Source: Brevundimonas sp. AJA228-03 (lineage in GTDB: Bacteria > Pseudomonadota > Alphaproteobacteria > Caulobacterales > Caulobacteraceae). From it: a stretch of 64,000 bases of DNA. Below are positions 16,152 to 24,797 of the stretch, one piece after another. A program made the translations under genes and the position numbers. The stretch's first letter is position 1. Each line of letters starts with the position of its first letter. The notes below the pieces were generated by a model. The model saw only the letters and a list, made by a program, of their open reading frames with translations, did no database searches and had not been told where the DNA came from. The DNA lies in NCBI RefSeq assembly GCF_017795885.1, contig NZ_CP059297.1, forward strand, positions 1,741,001-1,805,000, written 5' to 3'.

Positions 16152-17774
16152 ATGAACACTTCCACGCAGCCAGGTTGGCGGACAGGCCCTCGTGACACAC
16201 CGATCGCCGCCCTGCGTCGCGCGGTCGAGGCGCATCCGGACAAGGTTTTCCTGGATTTCAGTGGTGAAACGCACACCTACAGAGCGTTCGACCGGACCAG
16301 CAACCGCTTTGCCCACGTTCTGCAGGATTTCGGACTGGTCGCCGGCACGCCGATCGTGTCGATGCTGGACAACAATGTCGATGCGGTCACGACCTGGATC
16401 GCTGCCAACAAGATTTCGGTCATCAGCGTACCTTTGAATACCGCCCTGATCGGGCAGTTCCTGCGTCATCAGATCGAGGATGCCGGAGCGAGCCTTCTGG
16501 TCTGCGAGGCGAAGTATCTCCAACGGGTCGTTGATATCGAGGATCAGCTGACGACGCTGAAGACCGTTCTGGTGCGGGGCGCATTCGAAGCCCCGTCCGG
16601 CTCGGCCCTGACCCTGCTGCCGCTGGACGACTATCGGGGAAGCGATGACAGCGCTTTCGAGCATCTGCCTGATCCCGGAGCGCTGAATGCCCTGATCTAC
16701 ACCTCCGGTACGACGGGCCCGTCCAAGGGCTGCATGATCACCGGAAACCAGATGTGTCATTTCGCGCGGATGCTCACGCGCTCGGCACCGTTTGGACCAG
16801 ACGACATCTACTGGACGCCTCTGCCGTTATTCCACATGAACGCCCTGGCAACCGGTGTGGTCTCTGTGATGCTGGTCGGAGCGACGATCTCGTTCGCGCC
16901 AAAATTCTCGGTTTCGGGATTCTGGCCTGCCATCGAGAAGTCGAGGGCCACGGTGGTATCGATCCTCGGATCACTGGGCACCATGCTGGCCCGCGCCGAC
17001 GACCACGAGGCCATGGCGCGGTGTTTCGGCCAAGTCCACACCGTCAAGGGCAACCCCTTTCCTGAGGAGATCAAGGCGATCTGGCGCGACCGGTTCGGAG
17101 CGAAGAAAATCGGGTCCAATGTCTACGGATTGACTGAAGGCCTGCTCACGTCGATGCCCGAGGACGGTTCCTACGCCGAGGGCTCTTCAGGCAAGGCCGC
17201 TCCCGAGCTCGATGTCCGCATCTTTGATGACAACGACAATGAGGTTCCCGTCGGCACGGCGGGCGAAGTCGTATGTCGGCCGTTGCTGCCGGACATCATC
17301 TTCAAGGGTTATTGGCGTCGACCTGAGGACACGCTGAAAGTCTGGGGCAATCTCTGGTTCCACACAGGCGACATCGGCCGGTTCGACGAGAACGGGTTCT
17401 TCTATTTCGTAGATCGCAAGAAGGACTATCTGCGCCGACGTGGCGAGAACATTTCCAGCTTCGAAATGGAGACCTCGATCCTGACGCATCCGGCGATCGA
17501 GCAGGTGGCTGTCCATGCCGTGCCGTCAAACATGCAGGAAGACGATCTGAAGGTCACCGCCAAGCTCAAGCCGGACGCGGAGTTGACCGAGGAACAGCTC
17601 TGCCGCTGGCTGATGGAGCGTGTCCCCTATTATGCCGTGCCCCGCTACATCGAGTTTCGGGCGGAACTGCCGGTCAATCCCCAGGGGCGCGTCCTGAAGT
17701 TCCAGTTGCGGGACGAGGGCGCGACACTCACCACATGGGACATCGAAACCACAGACATCAAGCCTGGCCGATGA
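16152..17774 (+). CDS. AMP-dependent acyl-CoA synthetase/ligase
   Basis: A 540-residue ANL-superfamily ligase that activates a carboxylic acid as acyl-adenylate and then CoA thioester. The P-loop-like motif YTSGTTGPSKG is near residue 190, followed by the YGLTEG motif, the FHTGDIGRFDENGFFYFVDR hinge region and the C-terminal catalytic lysine in NPQGRVLKF. The ATG at 16152 is chosen for the GAAGGA upstream and the start of homology; an open extension exists further left. The FAH gene follows 18 bp later, so ligase and FAH are probably cotranscribed. It is the only CoA ligase in the window and so a candidate entry point to the beta-oxidation operons. Confidence 0.95.
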   Translation: MNTSTQPGWRTGPRDTPIAALRRAVEAHPDKVFLDFSGETHTYRAFDRTSNRFAHVLQDFGLVAGTPIVSMLDNNVDAVTTWIAANKISVISVPLNTALIGQFLRHQIEDAGASLLVCEAKYLQRVVDIEDQLTTLKTVLVRGAFEAPSGSALTLLPLDDYRGSDDSAFEHLPDPGALNALIYTSGTTGPSKGCMITGNQMCHFARMLTRSAPFGPDDIYWTPLPLFHMNALATGVVSVMLVGATISFAPKFSVSGFWPAIEKSRATVVSILGSLGTMLARADDHEAMARCFGQVHTVKGNPFPEEIKAIWRDRFGAKKIGSNVYGLTEGLLTSMPEDGSYAEGSSGKAAPELDVRIFDDNDNEVPVGTAGEVVCRPLLPDIIFKGYWRRPEDTLKVWGNLWFHTGDIGRFDENGFFYFVDRKKDYLRRRGENISSFEMETSILTHPAIEQVAVHAVPSNMQEDDLKVTAKLKPDAELTEEQLCRWLMERVPYYAVPRYIEFRAELPVNPQGRVLKFQLRDEGATLTTWDIETTDIKPGR

Positions 17775-17792
17775 CAATGCATGGAGACATCG

Positions 17793-18692
17793 ATGCGACT
17801 GCTGTCGTTTGAGCGCAATGGCACGGCAACCATGGGCGTTCGCCTGGGGGATGAGGTCGTTGACCTGAGTGTCGCTGCACCCGACCTGCCGCGTGATATC
17901 CGATCGTTGCTGGCGCTCGGTCCCGAGGCCTTGCCCGGTGTTGAAAAGGCTGCGGCCGGCGCAGGCGCGGAGGCACGTTATCCGGTCGAAGGCTTGCGGT
18001 ATCTCACACCGATTGCCCTGCCGGACAAGATCATCGGCCTTGGCAAGAACTACATGAAGCATGTCGACGAGATGAAAGCCGACGTGCAGTCCTTCCCGGG
18101 CATGTTCCTTCGCGTCCCCGACTCGATGGTGGCCCACAATCAGCCGATCTGGCGACCGGAAGCCTCCGAAACGCTCGACTACGAAGGCGAACTGATGGTC
18201 GTGATCGGCAGGGGAGGGCGGATGATATCGCGCGATGAGGCGCTGTCGCATGTTGCGGGCTATGCCTGCCACAACGACGGCAGTGTGCGGGCCTACAACT
18301 ACATTCCTTCAGCGGTCACTGCGGGCAAGAATTTCCTCAATACCGGCGGGTTTGGACCCGAGATCGTCACCGCCGACGAGTTGCCGCCCGGATGCAAGGG
18401 GCTGCGGCTTACGACCCACGTCAATGGCGAACTGCGCCAGAGCGCGGACATTGCCGAGATGCACTGGGACGTGGCGCATCTGGTGCATCTGATGTCGACC
18501 ATCTTCACCCTGTACCCTGGCGATCTGATTGCGACCGGTACGCCGTCGGGAGTCGCGGCTGGCCGCCCGAACCCGAAATGGCTCGTGCCTGGCGATGTCG
18601 TACAGGTCGAGATCGAAGGTGTCGGCATTCTGACGAACCCGATCGCCGACGCGCCGCGCATTCGTTCCGACCTGGATGTTCGGTTGGTCTAG
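17793..18692 (+). CDS. Fumarylacetoacetate hydrolase family protein
   Basis: A 299-residue FAH-family protein. Core blocks are GLGKNYMKHVDEM, the metal ligands in DYEGELMVVIG and GYACHNDGSVR, and the C-terminal LYPGDLIATGTPSGV signature. Likely reactions are hydration, hydrolysis or decarboxylation of a 2-oxo or acylpyruvate intermediate. The start at 17793 is preferred over the in-frame ATG at 17781 because GGAG lies about 7 bp before it and the protein then begins MRLLSFERNG. The stop overlaps that of the convergent SDR gene within CTAG. Confidence 0.94.
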   Translation: MRLLSFERNGTATMGVRLGDEVVDLSVAAPDLPRDIRSLLALGPEALPGVEKAAAGAGAEARYPVEGLRYLTPIALPDKIIGLGKNYMKHVDEMKADVQSFPGMFLRVPDSMVAHNQPIWRPEASETLDYEGELMVVIGRGGRMISRDEALSHVAGYACHNDGSVRAYNYIPSAVTAGKNFLNTGGFGPEIVTADELPPGCKGLRLTTHVNGELRQSADIAEMHWDVAHLVHLMSTIFTLYPGDLIATGTPSGVAAGRPNPKWLVPGDVVQVEIEGVGILTNPIADAPRIRSDLDVRLV

Positions 18693-19462
18693 CGCACCAT
18701 CATCAGGCCGCCGTCGACAGCGAGGGTCTGCCCGGTGATGAAGTGCGACGCATCGCTGGCAAGAAAGACAAGGACGGGTGCCATGTCGGTATCGGGGTCG
18801 CCGAGTTTGCCGCCGAGGGGAATCATCATCGCCATTCCCCTGTCGTGAGCCACGAGTTGCTCGGGGGTCATGCCGGAGCGGGTCGCCTCGTACATGGGAG
18901 TCCACATTCCGGGCGCGATGGCGTTGGCGGTAATACCATATTGGCCCCACTCCTGGGCTATGGTTCGCGTCCAGGCCAGGACAGCGCCCTTTGACGCAGC
19001 GTAATGGGCGCAGCCACGCAAGCCCATAGCTCCGGCGGCGGAAGCAAAGTTGACGATCCGCCCGCCCCGGTCCTTCAGGTGCGGAAACGCGGCCTGGTTC
19101 GTGATCATCGTGCCACGAGCGTTCACCCCCATGACAAGATCCCACTCGTCGTCGGTGATGCTCTCTGCTGGCGTGTATCGCTGAATGCCAGCGACATGGA
19201 TCAGGACGTCCAGCCCGCCCATGGTCTTCACGGCGCTGTCAAAGGCCAGACTCGCGGATTGGCGGGATGAAACATCGCAAAGATGATGGGTCAGTCGCCC
19301 GTCGCCCGGAACCGGGGCTCCGTTTTCCAGCGGTTCGGTAATGTCGAGCCCCGTCACCGTTGCACCGGCCGCGACCAGGGCACGGACTGCGCTGGCTCCA
19401 ATGCCCCGGGCCGCTCCGGTGACGATAATGCGCTTTTCGGACAAGGCGTTGGTGGGTCTCAT
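18689..19462 (-). CDS. SDR family oxidoreductase
   Basis: A 257-residue classical SDR with all expected elements: TGAARGIGAS for cofactor binding, Asp in GLDI favouring NAD(H), the catalytic Ser in NFASAAG, YAASK for Tyr and Lys, and the C-terminal FITGQTLAVDGG. The ATG at 19462 is preceded by AAGGGAGTG; an upstream extension is open but has no Shine-Dalgarno. Substrate unknown. It is divergent from the TonB receptor gene, with 224 bp between them containing an operator-like element. Confidence 0.93.
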   Translation of the reverse strand: MRPTNALSEKRIIVTGAARGIGASAVRALVAAGATVTGLDITEPLENGAPVPGDGRLTHHLCDVSSRQSASLAFDSAVKTMGGLDVLIHVAGIQRYTPAESITDDEWDLVMGVNARGTMITNQAAFPHLKDRGGRIVNFASAAGAMGLRGCAHYAASKGAVLAWTRTIAQEWGQYGITANAIAPGMWTPMYEATRSGMTPEQLVAHDRGMAMMIPLGGKLGDPDTDMAPVLVFLASDASHFITGQTLAVDGGLMMVR

Positions 19463-19586
19463 GACGTTCACTCCCTTGCAGCAGTTGCCCTCGCTCGCGG
19501 ACGGCCAAGGTAAGCCATCCAGAACCGTGCGATTCTTGTCACGCGGCATCGACCTGGCGCAAAGCCATTCTTACCCTAGATTTTTA

Positions 19587-19611
19587 TTCTTGCGACAGAT
19601 TTCCAATTCTG
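19587..19611. promoter_or_regulatory. Operator-like element, copy E (imperfect)
   Basis: TTCTT at 19587-19591 and CAGAT at 19596-19600 fit the N4 pair with one mismatch each; TTCTG follows at 19607-19611 but with six rather than five intervening bases. It lies about 75 bp before the first TonB receptor. Confidence 0.35.
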
Positions 19612-19686
19612 TTTAGCCTTACGACAGCGCGGCGCTTGATGGCAGTTGCGAAACGCGGGGCGTTAGACCCCACCGGGGAGACCAAA

Positions 19687-22146
19687 ATGCGATTTTCTGA
19701 CAGCCGACGTTTGTCTTGTTTGGTACGGCGAAGCGGAGCCCTCGGGCTTCTGGCCTGTACTGCACTGACCGCTCCGGTCATAGCGCAGACCGCCCAGCCG
19801 CAGGCTCAGTCTGATCAACTCGAAGAAATCGTCGTCACGGCGCGCCGTACGCAGGAAAACCTGCAATCGACCCCAGTCGCTGTTACGGCAATCGGGGCCG
19901 AGGCGCTGGAGCGGGCGCAGGTCGCCGACGTTACCGACCTGCAGCGGACGACTCCCAGCCTTTCAATCGCCACCGGAGCGCCTTCTTCCTCGGGCTTTGC
20001 CTTCGTGTCCATGCGCGGCCAGGGAAACCTCCAGGCGCTGGTCTCCAATGACCCGGCCGTCGCCATCTATGTCGATGGTGTCTACATCCCACGCCCGTCG
20101 CAGGGCCTGACGGATCTGTTCGATCTGCAACGCGTTGAGGTGCTGCGCGGACCACAAGGCACGCTGTTCGGACGCAACACAATCGGCGGTGCCGTCAACA
20201 TCCTGAGCGCTGATCCCAGCCAGACCTTCGGAGGGCTGGCCAGGGTCGAGACCGGAAACTACGATCAGTTCGGCGCGAGCTTCGTGGTCACGGGCCCGAT
20301 CACCGACCAGCTGTCGGCCCGCATCGTCGCGAGCACCAAGAGTCGCAGTGGGTATGGCCAAAGCATTCCCTTGGGACGCGACATCTGGGACCAGAACAGC
20401 GACTTCGTACGCGCCAAGCTCAAGTATGAGAGCGACAGGCTGTCGCTCGTCTTTTCCGGCGACTACAACAAGATCGAGGACAACGGCCAGTTCACGGCCC
20501 TGCACGCCTATGCACCCCAGGTGTTCGGCCCGACCGGATCCTTCGGCCCGTTCGGCCTGTTTAATACGCTGAACACTGCACTCCACAACCGCAACGGTTT
20601 CTATGACACCTATGCGACCGGCTATCTGGTGCCGAACACGCCGACATTTGCAACGCTGCCGGCAGAGGTGCGGGCCCTCTACAGCCGACCCCTGGGCAAC
20701 CAGCTGGAGGCCTACGGATTCAGTCTGAACGCCTCGCTTGATCTGGGCAACGCGACCCTGAAGTCGATCACGGCCTACCGGTACAGCGACACGGACGGCA
20801 TCATCGACACGGATGGAACGCCAGTGCCGATCCTGACCACCTGGGCTGGTTACAGTTCCGACCAGTGGTCCCAGGAACTCCAGATCAGTGGAAGCTTCAG
20901 CGAGAAGCTGACCTATATCGCGGGTGTCTATTTCTCTGACGAAACCGGCGTCGAATTCAGCCGGTCGCAAAATTTCGGCTTCCTGCCCTACAATGCCGTG
21001 TCCCGCCCCAACGCCGGCCTTGCCGGACAGAACATGGCCGATGTGCACAACCGGTCTGCCGGTGTCTTCGGTCAGGGCTATTACCAGCTGACGGATGCGG
21101 TCCGAATCGCTGCCGGGCTGCGCTGGACCTGGGACAGCCGCGAAACCGAACTGCACAATTTCACGGTCTGGGGCCTGCCCGGGACCTGCAATGTGCCGAC
21201 ACCTGATGTGCCCGGGGTTTGCACCCAGACACAGAAGGTCAATTTCGATTACCCGGCCTGGACCCTGGGCGTGGACTGGCAGGTCAACGAGGATGTGTTT
21301 GCCTATGTCCAGACCCGTCGTGCGTCCAAGTCTGGCGGCTGGAACACCCGCGCCGGTGGCCTGCCAGCCTTCGAGCCGGAAACCGTCAAGGATCTCGAAG
21401 CAGGCCTGAAGGCGACCTGGCTGGAGAACCGCCTGCGCACCAACGTCGCGGTCTTCCACTCCTGGCAGTCGGACGTCCAGCGTAATGCCGCTGCACTGAC
21501 CCCGGCCGGAGCGAGTACCCAGTTCATCGTCAACGCCGGCAATGCCCGGGTCTACGGCATTGAACTGGAGGGTGCTTTCCGCCCATGGACCGGCATGGAG
21601 CTGACCTCCAACATCAGCCTGATGAACGGCGAATACGAGAGTGGATCCTTCATCGAACGTCAGGCGGTCCCCGGTATTGGCTTTGCGGGCTGCACGCTGA
21701 ACCCGGCGGGCACAGCCTCGATCTGCCCGGTTGACCGCAGCAACGAGGAACTGCCCCAGCTTCCGAAGATCCAGTACAACCTCGGAGCCACCCAGGTCGT
21801 GCCGACGTCCTTCGGCGCAGTGACCCTGCACGTCGACTATTCCTACCTGGGGCGGCAGTTCTTCAACCCGGTTACGCCCTCGGTAAACCAGTCGGCTGCA
21901 ACCCAGGCCATCTATGCAGCGGCGAACGACATTACCCGGACTCCCGGATATGGCCTGCTGAACGCCCGCGTCGCAGTCGAATTCGATGCCCAGAACATCG
22001 AGCTCGCCCTCTACGGCAAGAACCTGACCGGGGAGGAATACAACACCCGACAGTTTGCCGACGTCTACTCTGCAGGCCTCGGCTTCGCGACAGCCTTCAT
22101 CGGGGAGCCAACCACCTACGGTGCTTCACTGACGAAGCGTTTCTAG
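19687..22146 (+). CDS. TonB-dependent receptor
   Basis: An 819-residue outer-membrane receptor. A Sec signal peptide (LGLLACTALTAPVIAQ) precedes the TonB-box region EEIVVTARRTQENLQ, then the plug domain with VEVLRGPQGTLFGRN, and a 22-strand barrel ending in a terminal Phe. It should take up a bulky or scarce substrate by TonB-driven active transport. The ATG at 19687 follows GGGGAGA; an extension to 19636 lacks a Shine-Dalgarno. In this context the cargo is more likely the catabolic substrate than a siderophore, but that is inference. A strong intrinsic terminator follows. Confidence 0.96.
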   Translation: MRFSDSRRLSCLVRRSGALGLLACTALTAPVIAQTAQPQAQSDQLEEIVVTARRTQENLQSTPVAVTAIGAEALERAQVADVTDLQRTTPSLSIATGAPSSSGFAFVSMRGQGNLQALVSNDPAVAIYVDGVYIPRPSQGLTDLFDLQRVEVLRGPQGTLFGRNTIGGAVNILSADPSQTFGGLARVETGNYDQFGASFVVTGPITDQLSARIVASTKSRSGYGQSIPLGRDIWDQNSDFVRAKLKYESDRLSLVFSGDYNKIEDNGQFTALHAYAPQVFGPTGSFGPFGLFNTLNTALHNRNGFYDTYATGYLVPNTPTFATLPAEVRALYSRPLGNQLEAYGFSLNASLDLGNATLKSITAYRYSDTDGIIDTDGTPVPILTTWAGYSSDQWSQELQISGSFSEKLTYIAGVYFSDETGVEFSRSQNFGFLPYNAVSRPNAGLAGQNMADVHNRSAGVFGQGYYQLTDAVRIAAGLRWTWDSRETELHNFTVWGLPGTCNVPTPDVPGVCTQTQKVNFDYPAWTLGVDWQVNEDVFAYVQTRRASKSGGWNTRAGGLPAFEPETVKDLEAGLKATWLENRLRTNVAVFHSWQSDVQRNAAALTPAGASTQFIVNAGNARVYGIELEGAFRPWTGMELTSNISLMNGEYESGSFIERQAVPGIGFAGCTLNPAGTASICPVDRSNEELPQLPKIQYNLGATQVVPTSFGAVTLHVDYSYLGRQFFNPVTPSVNQSAATQAIYAAANDITRTPGYGLLNARVAVEFDAQNIELALYGKNLTGEEYNTRQFADVYSAGLGFATAFIGEPTTYGASLTKRF

Positions 22147-22171
22147 AACTACCCTGCTCCTGATGAACTTC

Positions 22172-22205
22172 GCCGCCGACCGGTTTCCCGGTCGGCGGCT
22201 TTTTC
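22172..22205 (+). terminator. Rho-independent terminator after the TonB receptor gene
   Basis: A perfect 12-bp stem (22172-22183 with 22188-22199) around a four-base loop is followed directly by a T-rich run. It is 25 bp after the receptor stop codon. Confidence 0.93.
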
Positions 22206-22290
22206 TTGCGGAAACTGGAGCGGCCCGGAAAGGCGGAGAGGTTTGGTCTGCGATTGGCCTGAACGCCGGACGGGGCAGGCGCTTATGGTG

Positions 22291-23571
22291 TCAGGGGGTG
22301 TCCCAGATGACATGAACAGCCTCGGGTCCGCGCAAGTGTACGCCCCGCACAACAGGGCGAGGATAATCCGGATCGAGTCGCAGGTTGGGCAGTTTGTCGA
22401 GCAGCAGGCCGACGGCCTCCTCGATCTCGACCTTGGCCAGCCACATGCCGATGCACATATGGGCACCGAAACCAAACCCGAATGACGCCATCTGCTTGCG
22501 GTCAATATCGAAGACGTCTGGGTTCTCGAACACTGTCTCGTCCCGATTTGCAGAACCCACGCAGGCCGAGATGATCGAGCCCTTCGGGATCGTGACGTCC
22601 TGGATCGTGACCTCGGTCTGGGTCTCGCGCACCTTGAAGGTCGCGACTGCATCATGACGGAGGCTCTCGTCGAGGACCTTGCGCATCAGAGATCGGTCCG
22701 CGCGAAGTCTTTCAAGCACCTCGGGGTGGTCGAACAGGTGGGTCATCATGATCGCGAAGGTGCGAGAGGTGGTTTCCGATGCAGCCGGCAGCATCATGCG
22801 GACGAAATTGGTGATCTGGTGATCACTCAGCGTGCGTCCTTCGAATTCGGCGCGGATAAGGCGGCTGATCAGATCGGACCCCTCGGCACCGGATGCGCGT
22901 CGCGCCTGGACGGCGGCCAGGGTCGGATCATAGAGTTCCTGAAACGCATGGAAGGCAGCGCGCTTGGCCTCGGGATCATTGGCCATGCCACCCAGGACCC
23001 TGAGGGCCTTGGTGGCGAATGTCTCAAGGGCAGCCGGATCGTCATCAGGGAAACCCAGCACTGCATAGACAACATGGATCGGGAACATCACGCCGACGGT
23101 CGAAACCAGTTCGGCCTTGCCCAGCGAGATGAGGGGCTCGACGAACGAAGTCTGGATGAGCGGACGGATATAGGTTTCGCGCCACTCTTCCATGACCGCC
23201 GGAGTGAACGACGGCTGGAGAATGCCCCTCAATTGACGATGCTCGTCGCCGTCCAGGCCGGTGATCATCAGTCCGTCCAGGAACTGGCCCAGACCCGTCT
23301 CCATCAGGATACCGCTGGTGAAGGTCCTGGTGTCGCGCAGCACCTTCATCACGTCGGCGTGCTTGAAGATCGTATAGATCGGGCGGCCGGTATCACCGGC
23401 AAAGGAGGCAGCGCCCAGTTCGGCGCAGATATCGCCCTTCATCACCGGCATGTTGGCGCGGTGGTCGCGGTAGATTTCCTCGATATTCCGGTCGTCACCC
23501 GCGAACAGGGCGCCGACGTGGGCGAAGCCCTCGGCGAGGTCCTTGTTGGGGGTCATCTGGGCGTTGCTCAT
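22291..23571 (-). CDS. Cytochrome P450
   Basis: A 426-residue soluble class I bacterial P450. The heme thiolate is Cys373 in FGFGAHMCIG; the K-helix ExxR is Glu302-Arg305 (ESLR) and the I-helix oxygen-activation segment is AASETT (263-268). It would hydroxylate or epoxidise a hydrophobic substrate using a ferredoxin and reductase; the [3Fe-4S]-type ferredoxin at 27.95 kb is a candidate donor, and no reductase is visible. GGAAGA precedes the ATG. It is downstream of the epoxide-hydrolase-like gene on the same strand, with an operator-like palindrome between them. Confidence 0.96.
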   Translation of the reverse strand: MSNAQMTPNKDLAEGFAHVGALFAGDDRNIEEIYRDHRANMPVMKGDICAELGAASFAGDTGRPIYTIFKHADVMKVLRDTRTFTSGILMETGLGQFLDGLMITGLDGDEHRQLRGILQPSFTPAVMEEWRETYIRPLIQTSFVEPLISLGKAELVSTVGVMFPIHVVYAVLGFPDDDPAALETFATKALRVLGGMANDPEAKRAAFHAFQELYDPTLAAVQARRASGAEGSDLISRLIRAEFEGRTLSDHQITNFVRMMLPAASETTSRTFAIMMTHLFDHPEVLERLRADRSLMRKVLDESLRHDAVATFKVRETQTEVTIQDVTIPKGSIISACVGSANRDETVFENPDVFDIDRKQMASFGFGFGAHMCIGMWLAKVEIEEAVGLLLDKLPNLRLDPDYPRPVVRGVHLRGPEAVHVIWDTP

Positions 23572-23625
23572 GGGTCTTCCTTCCCGCGAATTAGCCGGCC
23601 TCCTGGGCGCGATCTATTTCAAATA

Positions 23626-23640
23626 CAGAATAACATTCTG
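23626..23640. promoter_or_regulatory. Operator-like palindrome, copy F
   Basis: CAGAA at 23626-23630 and TTCTG at 23636-23640 are exact half-sites with the N5 spacing; one more base on each inner side is also symmetrical. It sits about 55 bp upstream of the P450 start. Confidence 0.55.
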
Positions 23641-23676
23641 ATAAAAATGTCCACCGGACGGAGACGATCGCTACGT

Positions 23677-24075
23677 TCAGTGGCCGTGAATCAGCGCGAT
23701 GGCCGATGGGTCGGTGTAGTCGCGCCAGCGGATCAGTTTGCCGTCGTCGTCCAGCTCGAAGATCCCCGCGATGGCGAAGGCGCCGATCTCGCGCCCGTCT
23801 GCGGCGACCAGCCGGTCCAGCCGTTCGGTCAGCACGACATTGCCGTGGGCGGCGATGTGGAGGGTCTCGACCAGGATCTTGGCATAGCCCATGGCGGCCT
23901 CGAACTTCGCGCCCATGGCCAGGGCCTCGTCCGCGCCGACGGTTTTCGACAGGCCCATATTGACCCATTCGGTGTCGGGCCGGAACAGTTCGCGGATCGC
24001 CTTTTCGAGCGGTTCGGGTCCGGCCGACCAGATGTCGAGGAACTCGCCGATGATGTCGATCGGAGCACGTTTCAT
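23677..24075 (-). CDS. Limonene-1,2-epoxide hydrolase-like protein
   Basis: A 132-residue NTF2-fold protein. The catalytic residues of limonene epoxide hydrolase (Tyr53, Asn55, Arg99, Asp101, Asp132) are matched in spacing by Trp37, Asn39, Arg85, Asp87 and Asp119, so only the first is changed. The enzyme would open an epoxide to a diol without a covalent intermediate. The neighbouring P450 could make that epoxide. The start is ATG 24075 with AAGGA about 12 bp upstream; the open frame further upstream is not real. It is divergent from the glutathione peroxidase gene. Confidence 0.85.
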   Translation of the reverse strand: MKRAPIDIIGEFLDIWSAGPEPLEKAIRELFRPDTEWVNMGLSKTVGADEALAMGAKFEAAMGYAKILVETLHIAAHGNVVLTERLDRLVAADGREIGAFAIAGIFELDDDGKLIRWRDYTDPSAIALIHGH

Positions 24076-24195
24076 CGCATGATTTTCCTTCGTTTTCGGG
24101 CGTGGCGGGCCGGATTTGGAGCGCAGTCTGACGGTCGTTTTGCTAGGGTTTCCGGACACGGTGGCGACTCGCCGTCCAGACTTGATGGAGCCGAC

Positions 24196-24744
24196 ATGAG
24201 CGATCCGATTACCGCCATTCCCCTGACCCGCAACGACGGCGAAACCGACACGTTGGCGAACCATTCCGGCAAGGTCCTGCTGGTCGTCAACGTCGCGTCC
24301 AAATGCGGGCTGACGCCGCAGTACGAGGGGCTGGAAGCCCTGTACCGGGCCAAGGCGGCAGACGGTCTGGAGGTGCTGGCGTTTCCGGCCAACAACTTCA
24401 ATGCCCAGGAGCCGGGGACCGACGAGGAGATCGCGACCTTCTGCCAGACCAGCTTCGATATCACCTTTCCCCTCTATTCCAAGATCAGCGTCAAAGGCGA
24501 TGACATCCATCCGCTCTACGCCGGTCTGACGGCAGCAAAACCCGACGCGGTCGGCGACGGACCGATGCGCGAACGGTTGAACGGCTATGGCATCGCTACT
24601 GGGGAACGCGGCGAAGTGGTGTGGAATTTCGAGAAATTCCTGGTGGGACGTGACGGGCGGGTCATTGATCGCTTTGCGCCGGACATCGCTGCCACCGACC
24701 CGCGCCTGGTCGAGTCGATCGACAGGGCGCTGTCCATCGACTGA
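24196..24744 (+). CDS. Glutathione peroxidase family protein
   Basis: A 182-residue thioredoxin-fold peroxidase of the BsaA/BtuE type, reducing hydroperoxides with thiols. Peroxidatic Cys37 is in NVASKCGLTPQYEGLE and the WNFEKFLV block carries the active-site Trp-Asn. The usual FPCNQF segment reads FPANNFNAQEPG, so the catalytic Gln is Asn and the Cys is Ala. GGAG lies 5 bp before the ATG. It stands alone between divergent and convergent neighbours and may protect against peroxides formed by the oxygenases. Confidence 0.93.
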   Translation: MSDPITAIPLTRNDGETDTLANHSGKVLLVVNVASKCGLTPQYEGLEALYRAKAADGLEVLAFPANNFNAQEPGTDEEIATFCQTSFDITFPLYSKISVKGDDIHPLYAGLTAAKPDAVGDGPMRERLNGYGIATGERGEVVWNFEKFLVGRDGRVIDRFAPDIAATDPRLVESIDRALSID

Positions 24745-24764
24745 CCCTGCAGCCGAATGGGCAT

Positions 24765-24790
24765 GGCGGAGGCTGGATGTGCCCTCCGCC
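24765..24790. terminator. Bidirectional hairpin between convergent genes
   Basis: GGCGGAGG (24765-24772) and CCTCCGCC (24783-24790) form a perfect 8-bp stem with a 10-base loop in the 53 bp between the glutathione peroxidase and reductase genes. There is no clear T-run on either strand. Confidence 0.55.
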
Positions 24791-24797
24791 TCGATCA

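Noticed and set aside
19963-21831. A 622-codon open frame antisense to the first TonB receptor
   Set aside because: Long antisense frames are expected in GC-rich coding DNA; the product has no recognisable domain, and the receptor frame has a signal peptide and full family motifs.
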